NCBI RefSeq assembly: GCF_000737325.1 | Contig: NZ_CP011125.1 | Location: forward strand, 9,238,001-9,302,000 | Direction of reading: 5' to 3' | Source: Sandaracinus amylolyticus | GTDB taxonomy: Bacteria > Myxococcota_A > Polyangia > Polyangiales > Sandaracinaceae | Length of the DNA: 64,000 nucleotides | Shown here: piece by piece, positions 1 through 8,140 of the stretch | Layout: every line of letters starts with the position of its first letter | Numbering within the stretch: position 1 is the first letter of the stretch | Notes under the pieces: model-generated | What the model was told of the DNA's origin: nothing | The model's input: only the letters and a program-made list of their open reading frames with translations | The model's database searches: none | Position numbers and translations under genes: made by a program

Positions 1-1407
1 TCGTGCGCGCCCGCGGGCGGCGCCGACGCCGTCTATCGCATCCAGCTCCCCGCGCACACCGACCTCCACGTCGAGGCGCGCTCGGGGAACACGACGATCT
101 CGGTCGCGCTGCGGCCGCTCGACGAGTGCATCACCGGCCCCGATCTGCGCTGCAGCACGCGCGTCGGCCCCTCGTTCGTCGGGCGCAATCTCCCGCCCGG
201 CGACTACGCGATCATCGTGCGCACGCCGCTGCCCGCGCCGTTCACGCTCGTCGTCGACGTCGAGCCGCCCAGCGCCCCGGCGCAGAACGAGACGTGCAGC
301 GCGACCACCGATCGCCTCGAGAGCGGCGTGACCGTGAGCGGCCGCTTCGACGAGGTGGGCGACGACGTGCAGCCCGCGTGTCGCGAGGACGGCGGGCTCG
401 TCGCCGACGCGGTGTACCGCCTGCGGCTCGACGCGCCGAGCGACGTCGTGATCAGCGCGTCGACCGACGGGCTCACCGGCGTGTACCTCTCGCTCGTCGA
501 GGGCTGCGACGCGCTCACCGACTCGATCTCGTGCGTCGTCGATCGCGCCGCGATCGTGCGCCGCCGCGCGCTCCCCGCGGGCACCTACTTCGTGGTGGTC
601 GAGCCCGAGGATCCCACCGTGATCACGTACGAATTGGTCGCGCACGTCACGCCCGCGGCGCCCGCCGCGCCGGGCGATGCGTGCGGCAGCGCGATCGACG
701 TGCCGGTCGACGGACGCGTCGTGATCCCGGTCGCCTCGCTGCTGCAGGACGGAGGCACCTCGTGCGGCGGCGCGAGCGGCGCCGAGCGCGACGCGGTGCT
801 GCGCCTGACGCTCACCCAGCGACGCGACGTGACGGTGACCGCGACCACGACCACCGGGCACGCCTCGTACGTCGCGCTGCGCACCGAGTGCGACGACACG
901 TGGAGCGAGCTCGCGTGCCGCGCCCAGCCGCTCACCACCGAGGCGCTCGCCGCGGGCACCTACGCGATCGTCGTCACCACCGCCGCGACCAGCGGCGACC
1001 TCACGATCGACGTCGAGACGAGCGCGCCGAGCGAGTCGGTGCCCGGCGATCACTGCGAGGACGCGGTCGACGTCTCGGCGGGCGCGCGCATCGACGCGAC
1101 GTTCGCGGGCGCGGCCGACGACCTGCGCGCCGGCACCTGCGCGAGCTTCGGGCGCCCCGACGCGTTCTACCGGCTCTCGCTGGCGACCGAGCGGCGCGTC
1201 CTCGTGTTCGCGGAGAGCCTGGTCCCGGGCCTGGTCTCGGTGTCGCTGCACACCGGCGGCTGCGCGGGCCCCGAGCTCCTCTGCCGCACCGGCACCACCG
1301 CCGCGTTCGAGCGCGTGCTCCCGGCGGGCGAGCACTACCTCGCGGTCGAGGGCGACCAGACGACGCCGGGCGCGTACCGCCTCCGCGTGTTCGTCGAGGC
1401 CCCGTGA
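1..1407 (+). CDS. Secreted repeat protein with PPC-like modules (5' end outside window)
   Basis: The reading frame is open from the first base, so the start lies upstream; 468 residues are visible, ending at TGA. They form about four copies of a roughly 115-residue module. Each has a Cys-containing entry, a strand such as DAVYRL or DAFYRL, a central Cys pair, and an LPAGTY or LPAGEHY turn before a final hydrophobic strand. This pattern resembles the pre-peptidase C-terminal (PPC) beta-sandwich domains found in secreted bacterial proteins. No catalytic domain, membrane segment or sorting tail is seen in the visible part. The protein is probably exported and held by disulfides, but its role cannot be told without the missing N-terminus. 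Confidence 0.75.
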   Translation, partial: SCAPAGGADAVYRIQLPAHTDLHVEARSGNTTISVALRPLDECITGPDLRCSTRVGPSFVGRNLPPGDYAIIVRTPLPAPFTLVVDVEPPSAPAQNETCSATTDRLESGVTVSGRFDEVGDDVQPACREDGGLVADAVYRLRLDAPSDVVISASTDGLTGVYLSLVEGCDALTDSISCVVDRAAIVRRRALPAGTYFVVVEPEDPTVITYELVAHVTPAAPAAPGDACGSAIDVPVDGRVVIPVASLLQDGGTSCGGASGAERDAVLRLTLTQRRDVTVTATTTTGHASYVALRTECDDTWSELACRAQPLTTEALAAGTYAIVVTTAATSGDLTIDVETSAPSESVPGDHCEDAVDVSAGARIDATFAGAADDLRAGTCASFGRPDAFYRLSLATERRVLVFAESLVPGLVSVSLHTGGCAGPELLCRTGTTAAFERVLPAGEHYLAVEGDQTTPGAYRLRVFVEAP

Positions 1408-1409
1408 CT

Positions 1410-1460
1410 GTCGACCGGGAGTCGACACTGTCGACTCCTGGGTGTCGACTCCGTGTCGAC
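1410..1460. repeat. Cluster of five GTCGAC palindromes
   Basis: GTCGAC occurs at 1410, 1421, 1430, 1444 and 1455, all within 51 bases between two genes. The copies at 1421 and 1430 form a longer perfect inverted repeat (GGAGTCGACA at 1418-1427 and TGTCGACTCC at 1429-1438, one base between), and the last copy lies in GTGTCGACAC. It sits just after the stop of the repeat-protein gene and about 45 bases before the lipoprotein start, so it could be an operator cluster or a terminator-like hairpin. Confidence 0.6.
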
Positions 1461-1504
1461 ACCGGGAACGATCACCGCGCCCCGCCGTACGCTGGCCCAC
1501 CGGC

Positions 1505-2080
1505 GTGCGCCCCGCTCTCCTCACCACCGCGCTCGTGCTCGCGAGCTGCGCCTCCCATTCGCGTGTCGCGTGCACCATCCCGCCGGTGACGTGGCTGCCG
1601 GCCGCGGAGCCGCCGTCCGAGCCGCCGGCCGCGCCCGAGCCGACGCCTCCGCGCTGCCTCGGGGTCGAGCTGGCCGTCGACGTGATCGCGCCGGACGACT
1701 CGTCCCGCAGGCGCATCACGCTCCACTGCCGCGCCGACGAGGCGGTGCTCTCGGTCGTGAGCCACTGCCCCGACTGCGAATCCACTCCCTCCGAGCTCAC
1801 GCTCGACGTCGCGCAGGCGGACGCGCTCTGGGACGAGCTCGAGCCCGCGCTCGAGACCGCCGAGTGCCCCGACGACCCCGGCCGCGCGACGCTCGAGCTC
1901 CGCTCCCCCGCGCGCTCGCTGAGCTGCCACAGCGCGGACCTCCCACCCACCTGGCGCGCGCTGCGCGAGACACTCGAGCGCACGTTCCGCGCGGTGGTGG
2001 ACGCCCACCGCGACTGGTCGCCGTACTCCGCCGACTGCTGGCCGCACTCCGCCGACTGCTGGCCGGACTCCGCCGACTGA
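1505..2080 (+). CDS. Small lipoprotein with C-terminal tandem repeat
   Basis: A GTG start gives a short signal peptide with lipobox LASC at about residues 12-15, so the 191-residue product is probably lipid-anchored. A Pro/Ala/Glu-rich linker follows, then a Cys-containing domain (including HCPDC) with no family I recognise. The last 20 residues hold a tandem repeat (SADCWP-H/D, two and a half copies) encoded by near-identical 21-base units, a sign of recent slippage or duplication. Earlier in-frame starts exist but would spoil the signal peptide. It converges on the next gene with only 5 bases between stops. Confidence 0.65.
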   Translation: MRPALLTTALVLASCASHSRVACTIPPVTWLPAAEPPSEPPAAPEPTPPRCLGVELAVDVIAPDDSSRRRITLHCRADEAVLSVVSHCPDCESTPSELTLDVAQADALWDELEPALETAECPDDPGRATLELRSPARSLSCHSADLPPTWRALRETLERTFRAVVDAHRDWSPYSADCWPHSADCWPDSAD

Positions 2081-2085
2081 AGCGC

Positions 2086-2718
2086 TCAGGCTGGCGCGTC
2101 GAAGCGGTACGCGGTGCGCTCCGCCGACGGCCGCGCGCCGAGCTCGCGCGCGAACCGAACGAGCGACGGGTACGGCTCGAGCGGCAGCGTCGGGCGGAAC
2201 CCGAGGTGCTCGATCAGACAGAAGAGCGACACCTCGAAGACGCTGAGCGCGCGCTGGGCCTGCAGCGCGCTCAGCGCGGCCTCGAGGTGCTCGTCGAGCC
2301 AGCGCAGCGCGCCCTCGAACCCACCGCGCGCCTTCGTGAAGTACAGGTTGTCGGCGGGCAGCTTCGCGAGCCCGGTGCCGACCACGAGCTGCACCTGCGC
2401 CGACATGCAGTGCCACACCAGCTCCTGCGCGTTGCGCGAGACGTCGTCCCGGAGCTGCTCCGGCCACACCACGCGCTCGGTCGCCCCCGCCCGTTCCGCG
2501 AGCACGCGACACACGTTCTGCGCGCCGAACACCAGCCTGTCCTCGCAGCGCAGCGCCGGAACCTTCAGCGCCGGATGCCCACCGTACGCCTCGGCATCGA
2601 GCCGCGTCATGTCGTGCACCGGCACCAGCTCGAAGGGCACCTCGAGCTCGTGCGCGAAGATCAGACACATCCGCGTGAAGTGCGAGCTGCTCCGCCCGAC
2701 GATCTGCACGGTGCTCAT
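2086..2718 (-). CDS. Glutathione S-transferase-like protein
   Basis: The 210-residue product has the length and layout of the cytosolic GST superfamily. The N-terminal thioredoxin-fold part contains GRSSSHFTRM in place of the catalytic Ser/Cys region and KVPALRCEDRLVF, the conserved cis-Pro and substrate loop. An all-helical C-terminal domain follows (about residues 90-205). It probably conjugates glutathione or a related thiol to electrophiles in the cytoplasm. I chose the internal ATG because it begins directly at the first beta strand; upstream in-frame sequence is low-complexity Arg/Gly. Substrate unknown. Confidence 0.7.
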   Translation of the reverse strand: MSTVQIVGRSSSHFTRMCLIFAHELEVPFELVPVHDMTRLDAEAYGGHPALKVPALRCEDRLVFGAQNVCRVLAERAGATERVVWPEQLRDDVSRNAQELVWHCMSAQVQLVVGTGLAKLPADNLYFTKARGGFEGALRWLDEHLEAALSALQAQRALSVFEVSLFCLIEHLGFRPTLPLEPYPSLVRFARELGARPSAERTAYRFDAPA

Positions 2719-2860
2719 ACCGCGACGATCCCGCGCACCAGGCGCGCCCGACAGAGCCGCCCCGCCGCCCGGCGCGAGGCCAATCCAGCGCGCGGGTCGA
2801 GAGTGGCCACATGCGCGCACGCGACGAGCAGCGCGCACCACGCGTGCTTCGCCCGGCCGC

Positions 2861-4021
2861 TCACAGCGCGCGCTCGAGGATCGCGATCAGCTCCGCGCGC
2901 TCGAGCACGATCGGATTGCCCTTCGTGCTGCTCGCCTTCGCGGCTTTGTCCGCGATCGTCTCGACGTCGCTCGCGCGCATCCCGTACGTCGAGAGCGCCG
3001 GGATCGCGAGGTCGCGCGCGATGTCGTGGCCCCACGCGATCAGGTCTTCGATCTTCGCGTCCGCGCGCCCGCACACGATGCGCGCCGCCTCTTCGTAGCG
3101 CGCGAGCGAGGGGCTCTCCGGCGCGCGGGCCCGCAGCGCGGCCACGTTCGTCTCGATCACCAGCGGCAAGAGCCGCGCGCACACCGCGCCGTGCGGGCTC
3201 TCGAAGCTCCCGCCGATCGGCGCCGCGAACCCGTGCACCGCGCCGAGCTTCGCGTTCGCGAGCGCGATCCCGCCGAACACGCTGCAGAGCGCCATGTCGC
3301 GGCGCGCCTCGCGATCGTCGCCCTTCGCATACGCGCGACGCAGCGCGCCCGCGCCGAGCCGCATCCCCTCGCGACAGAACGGATCCGTCAGCGGGCTCGC
3401 CATCGACGACACGAAGGGCTCGAGGCACTGCGTGATCGCGTCGAGCCCGGTGCTCGCGGTCACCGCAGGCGGCACGCTCCACGTCAGCTCCGGGTCGACC
3501 AACGCGACGCGCGGCAGCATCGCGTCGCTGCGCAGGCTGACCTTCACGCGCTGGGTCGGATCGGCGAGCACCGCGTTCTTCGTCACCTCGGAGCCGGTGC
3601 CCGCGGTGGTCGGCGCCGCGACGAAGGGCAGCGGCGCGCGCGTCAGCGGCAGCCCGCGCCCGATCACCTCGAGGTAGTCGAGCGGATCGCCCTCGTTGGT
3701 CACCAGCGCCGCGATCGCCTTGCCCGCGTCGAGCACGCTCCCGCCGCCGATCGCGACCACGATCGAGCACCGCTCGCGACGCGCCAGCGCGGTGCCCTCG
3801 CGCGCGAGCTCGGTCGTCGGCTCGCCCGACACCGCGAAGGGCACCGCCGCGATGCCCGCGCCCTCGAGCGCCTGCCGCACGTGCGCGAAGCGCTCGACGC
3901 GCGCCCCCGTCACGAAGAGACAGCGCGCCTCGCCGCCCGCGAGCGACGAGACGATCGACGGCAGCTTCGCGATCGCTCCGTCGCCGAAGACGATGCGCCC
4001 CGCGGTCGCGAGCTCGAACAT
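2861..4021 (-). CDS. Iron-type alcohol dehydrogenase family protein (one metal ligand changed)
   Basis: A 386-residue group III dehydrogenase. The nucleotide site GGGSVLDAGK is at about 92-101, with PTTAGTGSEVT at 138-147. Metal ligands by family alignment are Asp194 (GLDAITQ), His263 (AVHGF) and His277 (SPHG), but the first His of the usual D-x3-H motif is Gln198. Some family branches tolerate this, so activity is possible but metal use may differ. The ATG start overlaps the stop of the preceding monooxygenase gene (ATGA), so the two are likely co-translated and act on a shared metabolite, perhaps a quinol or maleylacetate-like compound. That pathway is inference. Confidence 0.85.
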   Translation of the reverse strand: MFELATAGRIVFGDGAIAKLPSIVSSLAGGEARCLFVTGARVERFAHVRQALEGAGIAAVPFAVSGEPTTELAREGTALARRERCSIVVAIGGGSVLDAGKAIAALVTNEGDPLDYLEVIGRGLPLTRAPLPFVAAPTTAGTGSEVTKNAVLADPTQRVKVSLRSDAMLPRVALVDPELTWSVPPAVTASTGLDAITQCLEPFVSSMASPLTDPFCREGMRLGAGALRRAYAKGDDREARRDMALCSVFGGIALANAKLGAVHGFAAPIGGSFESPHGAVCARLLPLVIETNVAALRARAPESPSLARYEEAARIVCGRADAKIEDLIAWGHDIARDLAIPALSTYGMRASDVETIADKAAKASSTKGNPIVLERAELIAILERAL

Positions 4022-4353
4022 CACGACCTCGTGTACCCGCTCGTCGCCCACGCGGTCTGCTCGCGCGGGAACACGTCCGCGTACTTCACGCTGCGTCGCG
4101 GCTCCGCCATCATCGGCTCGACCGCGTCGCGCCACTTCGCGTAGTGCGCGGTCTGCTTGTGCTTCGCGGGATCGTCGTCGGTCCGATAGACCTCGACGAG
4201 CACGAAGCGATCACGCTCTCCGGCGTCGCGGATCAGATCGAAGCGCAGGATCCCCGGCTCCTGCAGCGACGCGCGCGCGTTGTCTTCGGTCGCCGCGACG
4301 AACGCGTCGACGTGCTCGGGCTTCACACGAACGTGGACGTGAACGATCAACAT
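4021..4353 (-). CDS. Antibiotic biosynthesis monooxygenase (ABM)-domain protein
   Basis: A 110-residue single-domain protein of the dimeric alpha/beta-barrel ABM/LsrG/YgiN type: an initial strand [14 protein letters not shown], a central [12 protein letters not shown] strand-helix, [12 protein letters not shown], and the helix with [14 protein letters not shown]. Such proteins act as cofactor-free quinol monooxygenases or as LsrG-type isomerases. It is first in a two-gene operon with the iron-type dehydrogenase; the stop TGA shares bases with the next ATG. A second in-frame ATG four codons upstream is possible. Confidence 0.85.
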   Translation of the reverse strand: MLIVHVHVRVKPEHVDAFVAATEDNARASLQEPGILRFDLIRDAGERDRFVLVEVYRTDDDPAKHKQTAHYAKWRDAVEPMMAEPRRSVKYADVFPREQTAWATSGYTRS

Positions 4354-4409
4354 GCCGCGGAGCATGGCACGCGATCGACTTCCACCGGAGCGGGCTCTAA
4401 GCTCTCGGA

Positions 4410-4625
4410 ATGCAGCGGGTGCGCGGCAGGGTCAGTCGAGGGCGCCTCCTCGTGGACGAGCCGATCGACCTCCCCGACGGATCGGAGATCGAGCTCGAGA
4501 TCGTCGAGAACGACGACGAGTGGTCTCCCGAGCTCGACGCAGAGCTGCTCGCGCGTGCCGAAGCTGCCGCGCGTGGTGAGGTCGTCACCGCGGCCGACGC
4601 GATCGCCCGCCTCCGCCGCCGCTGA
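4410..4625 (+). CDS. Antitoxin-like small protein
   Basis: 71 residues: an N-terminal beta-rich part ([16 protein letters not shown], then [13 protein letters not shown]) like an AbrB/DUF104-type or related beta-strand antitoxin start, followed by an acidic helix with [16 protein letters not shown]. Its stop overlaps the ATG of the toxin-like gene by one base (TGATG), the usual order and spacing of a type II toxin-antitoxin pair. It would neutralise the toxin by direct binding and may repress its own promoter. Exact family not certain. Confidence 0.7.
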   Translation: MQRVRGRVSRGRLLVDEPIDLPDGSEIELEIVENDDEWSPELDAELLARAEAAARGEVVTAADAIARLRRR

Positions 4626-4942
4626 TGCGCGAGGTCGTCCTCTCGGCCGACGCGCTGCGCGACGTCGAGGACGCCACGAGTTGGTGGGACGAGCACCGCC
4701 CCGACGCGCGTGGGCTCGTGGTCGACGAGCTCGCGGCAGCGCTCGACCACCTCGGTGAGCACGCGACCACGTTGCCAGTGTTCCAGCGCATCGGGAGCTC
4801 GTTCGTCGTGCGGCGCTACCTGCTGCCCCGAACACGAAGGCACATCTACTTCACCGTCGAGGCCGACCGCGTCCTCGTGCTCGCCGTGTGGGGCAGCGTT
4901 CGGGCGGTGCTCCCTCGACTTCGCGCGCGGACGCGCACGTGA
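4625..4942 (+). CDS. RelE/ParE-family toxin
   Basis: A 105-residue protein with the fold order of the RelE/ParE superfamily: strand VVLSADALRDVEDATSWWDEH, two helices, a central strand QRIGSSFVVRRYLL, HIYFTVEADRVLVLAVW, and a basic C-terminus. The two-helix WWDE region and lack of clear RelE catalytic residues favour a ParE-like toxin acting on gyrase over an mRNA interferase, but this is inference. Coupled to the upstream antitoxin-like gene. Confidence 0.8.
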   Translation: MREVVLSADALRDVEDATSWWDEHRPDARGLVVDELAAALDHLGEHATTLPVFQRIGSSFVVRRYLLPRTRRHIYFTVEADRVLVLAVWGSVRAVLPRLRARTRT

Positions 4943-4949
4943 GCGCGCG

Positions 4950-5666
4950 ATGAAGAGCGCGCGCGAGCTCGCCGCCGGCGTGCTGGACGACGTGAGCGCG
5001 CGCGAGCACGACGCGGCGCGCGGCACGTTCGATGGGCTCGACGTCGAGATCCGTCTCGTGGATCGCGGCGTCGGGTCGTCGCGTGATCCGTGGACCGAGA
5101 TCGTCGTGCTCGGACAAGCGGTGCGCGACGACCTGCACCTCGGCGTCATCGCGCAGACCGACCGCGACGCGAAGGACGTCGAGGAGGAGCAGCTCGGCAC
5201 CGATCTCGTGCTCGACGATCCGCAGTTCGATCCGGTGTTCCTGGTCGAGGCAGGCCCGGCCGACGTCGTGAAGTCGCTGCTCGACGCGCGGGTGCGCAAG
5301 CAGATGCTCGCGCTGAAGCCGCTCGGTCTGCACACGCGCCCCGAGGGGCTCGTGCTCGACAAGCCGAGCTGGCTCGAGGACCCGAAGGTGGTGCGCGCGC
5401 TGGTGATCCTCGCGGTCGCGATCACGCGGCGCGTCCCTCACGCGTTCGAGGCCCCGGATCGCGACGCGCGATCCCGCAGCGCGTACCGCGACGGCCCGAG
5501 CGCGACGTCGATGGGTCGCTCACGCCGCGACGAAGTCGCGGACGTGAAGGCGCGCAAGCAGCTGCGCGACGAGCGCAACGCCCAGCGCGGCTGTTACACG
5601 GTGATCGCGATCCTGGCGATCGTCGCGATCCTCAGCATGCTCTCGCTGATCTTCGCGCAGGAGTGA
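4950..5666 (+). CDS. Tail-anchored hypothetical protein
   Basis: 238 residues beginning MKSARELAAGVLDD; about 200 soluble residues rich in Asp and Val, a basic stretch, then one C-terminal hydrophobic segment (TVIAILAIVAILSMLSLIF) before the stop. The topology suggests a cytoplasmic domain held to the membrane by its tail. I do not recognise the soluble domain. It starts 7 bases after the toxin gene, so it may be read through from that operon. Confidence 0.6.
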   Translation: MKSARELAAGVLDDVSAREHDAARGTFDGLDVEIRLVDRGVGSSRDPWTEIVVLGQAVRDDLHLGVIAQTDRDAKDVEEEQLGTDLVLDDPQFDPVFLVEAGPADVVKSLLDARVRKQMLALKPLGLHTRPEGLVLDKPSWLEDPKVVRALVILAVAITRRVPHAFEAPDRDARSRSAYRDGPSATSMGRSRRDEVADVKARKQLRDERNAQRGCYTVIAILAIVAILSMLSLIFAQE

Positions 5667-5707
5667 GGAGTGGAACGAGTCCACATCGCGGCCGACCTGG
5701 TCGCGTC

Positions 5708-6184
5708 GTGACGTACCGCGACCATCGTCGCCGCTGGATGCCGGAGACAGAGGTCGTGCTCCGCGGTGCGGGCTGGTATCCCGGGCGTTCGGCGGACCTG
5801 ACGAGCTACGCGGGTTGCCTACGAGCCTGGGGACTGCCGTGGATCGACGTCGCGGCGCCGTTCCTGCGCGAGCTCGGCGGGCTGCGCATTCCGTGCGGAA
5901 GTGGCGTGCTCTCGATCGATCCGTGCGCGCTGCTGGCGTACGCGCAGTGCTGCGAGGACATCGATTGGATTCGCGCCTTCGGAGATCGCGTCGACGAACC
6001 GGTGATCGCGATCGGCAGCATCAGCCACGGACAGATCCTGCAGGGCTCGTCGGGTCGCGTGTACGCCCACTACGACGGTCTCGTCCTGCTCGCGGGCGCG
6101 ACGTCGGACGCCGCGATCGACGCGCTGGTGCGGGATGTCCCGCTGCCGCCCGCCGACGTGCTCCCCGCCCCCGACGACGAGTGA
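5708..6184 (+). CDS. SUKH-3 family immunity protein
   Basis: 158 residues matching the SUKH-3 layout: a short basic start, PETEVVLRGAGWYPGR near the N-terminus, AAPFLRELGGLRIP (the conserved hydrophobic-GG signature), then a mixed alpha/beta domain ending in SSGRVYAHYDGLVLLAG. SUKH proteins usually protect a cell against a polymorphic toxin delivered by neighbours. No toxin gene lies beside it, so it looks like an orphan immunity gene. The GTG start keeps the RW-PETE segment that the family conserves; an ATG ten codons later is an alternative. Confidence 0.8.
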   Translation: MTYRDHRRRWMPETEVVLRGAGWYPGRSADLTSYAGCLRAWGLPWIDVAAPFLRELGGLRIPCGSGVLSIDPCALLAYAQCCEDIDWIRAFGDRVDEPVIAIGSISHGQILQGSSGRVYAHYDGLVLLAGATSDAAIDALVRDVPLPPADVLPAPDDE

Positions 6185-6207
6185 GAGCGATCGTGCGAGA
6201 CTCGGCC

Positions 6208-6588
6208 GTGACCTCCCGACGCCGTTTCCTCGCGCTCGCTGCCGCCTCGGTCACCAGCTCTTGGTGCGCGATCGCGAGCGCTCAAGCGCCTGTGAGCGAA
6301 GCGCGCGCGATCGAGCTCGCGCGGACCGCGTGGCAAGCGCACTGGAGCGCGCTCCCCGGCGCGGACCGCAGCGCGACTCCGCGAGCGCGCCTGACGACGG
6401 GCGCGGAGCTCGCCCGCGAAGCGCGCGAGCACGGATGGGAGCACCTGCACGGCACCGAAGCCGACGTGACGCGCACGACGCGAGTCTGGTCGGTGATGTT
6501 CGCCGCGCGAATGACGGGCACCGCGGTGGTCGCAGTCGACGCGACACAGGAGCGAGTCGTCGCGGTGTATCGAATCCCCGAGGGCTGA
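6208..6588 (+). CDS. Tat-exported small protein
   Basis: 126 residues with a twin-arginine signal: SRRRFLALAAA at the N-terminus, followed by a hydrophobic stretch and ASA-QA as a likely cleavage site. The mature part of about 95 residues (EARAIELARTAWQAHW, then a strand-rich C-terminus ending RVVAVYRIPEG) has no motif I recognise; it could fold in the periplasm like a PepSY or cystatin-like domain. A GTG start is used; another in-frame GTG lies five codons upstream. Confidence 0.6.
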   Translation: MTSRRRFLALAAASVTSSWCAIASAQAPVSEARAIELARTAWQAHWSALPGADRSATPRARLTTGAELAREAREHGWEHLHGTEADVTRTTRVWSVMFAARMTGTAVVAVDATQERVVAVYRIPEG

Positions 6589-6663
6589 CGCACTGTCGCT
6601 CGCGATCCTTTAGGTTGTGGGCAACCGCGGCGTGGACGGGTCAGACTGGGCGAAGGAGGATCC

Positions 6664-7596
6664 GTGCCGGTTCATCGCGTCATCGCGCTCTCGAGCGCAG
6701 AGGGCTTTACGCGCGGTCTGGGGCGTGGCGCGAAGGAGCTCCTTCCCGCGCTCGACGATGTGACCGGGGGCGCGGTGCTGCTCCGGTTCGCTGGCCGGAG
6801 CGACAGCGCGCGACGTCGTTTTCGAGGGGCCGCAGAGCCGCGTCTCGTGGCGATCGAGCGCGGCGACATTGCACGGCTGCATTACGAGGCGCCGGCGCTC
6901 GGCGAGGCGCTTCCCGACCTATATCGGCAAACCACGCTGCTGCCGCTCTACCCCCCGCGGGAGTGGACCGCGTTCGAGCTCGTCGCCGAGTCACTCCGGG
7001 ACGTGCATGCGGCCAACGCTGACAGCGATCGCTTCGATCAGGCCTGGTTGCGTGACGTGCGAGCGCTGAAGACGGCGCTGAAGCATGGCGTACGACGTGT
7101 CGAGCTCGTCGACGTCGCGGAGACGCTGCGCCCGGGCGCCATCCTGGACGAAGACACGGTGCGAATCGCAGGCGAGCTCGCTTCCCGCATCCCGAAGCCC
7201 AGAGCGGCACGGATCGTCGGAAAGCTCGACATGATCCGCCATAGCACACCGTCGTTCGAGCTGGTGCTCGATGACGGATCGCGCGTGCGCGGCGTGTTGA
7301 CGGGGACCGAGACCGATTCGTTGCAGGCGCTCTTCGGCCACCGTGTCGTGATCGACGGTCGCGTTGTGTATCGCGCGTCGGGCCGACCGCTTCGCGTGGA
7401 AGCACGCTCCGTCAGCGACGGAACCGGCGAACCCGCTGTGTTCTCGCGCGTGCCCGGGCCGCGTCAGATCGCGAAGTCGAGCCGGGGGCGTTCTCAAACC
7501 GAACATACCGGCGTGAACGCGATATGGGGCCGCTGGCCGGGTGACGAGAGCGAGCAAGAGCTGCTCGCGCAGCTCGCGGAGCTGCGTCGGACGTGA
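6664..7596 (+). CDS. Large putative antitoxin partner of a PIN nuclease
   Basis: 310 residues, GTG start with a GGAGG site 5-10 bases upstream. Three parts can be seen: an alpha/beta N-terminal region (1-170) with no recognised family; a strand-rich segment (about 181-248) with IVGKLDMI, FELVLDDGSRVRG and GHRVVIDGRVVY, which looks like a small OB-type barrel; and a C-terminal helix with GRWPGDESEQELLAQL. The last motif resembles the WxGDE(S/T)-acidic tail common in short antitoxins paired with PIN toxins. Its stop overlaps the PIN gene's GTG start by four bases (GTGA), so the two are coupled. Base composition is visibly lower in GC than the neighbours. Confidence 0.65.
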   Translation: MPVHRVIALSSAEGFTRGLGRGAKELLPALDDVTGGAVLLRFAGRSDSARRRFRGAAEPRLVAIERGDIARLHYEAPALGEALPDLYRQTTLLPLYPPREWTAFELVAESLRDVHAANADSDRFDQAWLRDVRALKTALKHGVRRVELVDVAETLRPGAILDEDTVRIAGELASRIPKPRAARIVGKLDMIRHSTPSFELVLDDGSRVRGVLTGTETDSLQALFGHRVVIDGRVVYRASGRPLRVEARSVSDGTGEPAVFSRVPGPRQIAKSSRGRSQTEHTGVNAIWGRWPGDESEQELLAQLAELRRT

Positions 7597-8033
7597 GCTC
7601 TCGAGTATTCCTGCTCGACACTAGCATCCTCCTCCCGATCGCACGGGGCGGACCCATCGCGAGCCGGCTCGAGCGGAGCTACGGGCTGCGCGCGTCCGGT
7701 CCGACACCGCTCGTGAGTGTCGTCTCCGAGGCTGAGCTACGCGTGATGGCGGATCGGAACAGCTGGGGTCCGAGGAAGCGCGCCGAGATCGATCGGCTGT
7801 TCGATGAGCTCGTCGTGATCGATATCGGGAGTCCTGAGGTTATCGATCGATACGTCGCGCTCTCACGTGCGGCAGACCAGGCACGCGGAGGCGCGCGACA
7901 GCTCTCGCACAACGACTTGTGGATTGCAGCGTCTGCGGCGGCTACGAGTGCAACGCTGCTGACGGCGGATGCGGATTTCGACGTGTTCCCGGCCGAGCTC
8001 ATCAGTGTGCAGCGGATAGAACCGCTCAAATGA
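7593..8033 (+). CDS. PIN-domain ribonuclease (VapC-like toxin)
   Basis: 146 residues with the full PIN acidic set: Asp9 (LLDTSI), Glu46 (VSEAEL), Asp108 (NDLWIAA) and Asp126/Asp128 (TADADFD). PIN toxins cut RNA with Mg2+ or Mn2+ bound by these residues. Coupled to the 310-residue upstream gene, and followed by a strong terminator, so the pair forms a closed two-gene unit. The target RNA cannot be read from the sequence. Confidence 0.85.
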   Translation: MSSRVFLLDTSILLPIARGGPIASRLERSYGLRASGPTPLVSVVSEAELRVMADRNSWGPRKRAEIDRLFDELVVIDIGSPEVIDRYVALSRAADQARGGARQLSHNDLWIAASAAATSATLLTADADFDVFPAELISVQRIEPLK

Positions 8034-8082
8034 GGCCTGCGGAAGAGCCAGACGGGCTCCCGAATCCACGAACGCGATGAAC

Positions 8083-8121
8083 GAAAACGGAGCCCGCGGC
8101 TCTCGCCGCGGGCTCGTTTTC
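8083..8121. terminator. Bidirectional rho-independent terminator
   Basis: A perfect 11-base stem, GAGCCCGCGGC at 8090-8100 and GCCGCGGGCTC at 8105-8115, with a four-base loop. It is preceded by GAAAAC and followed by GTTTTC, so either strand ends in a U-rich tract. It lies between the convergent PIN gene and the next minus-strand gene and should stop transcription from both. Confidence 0.9.
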
Positions 8122-8140
8122 ATAACTCCCCTCGTCACTC

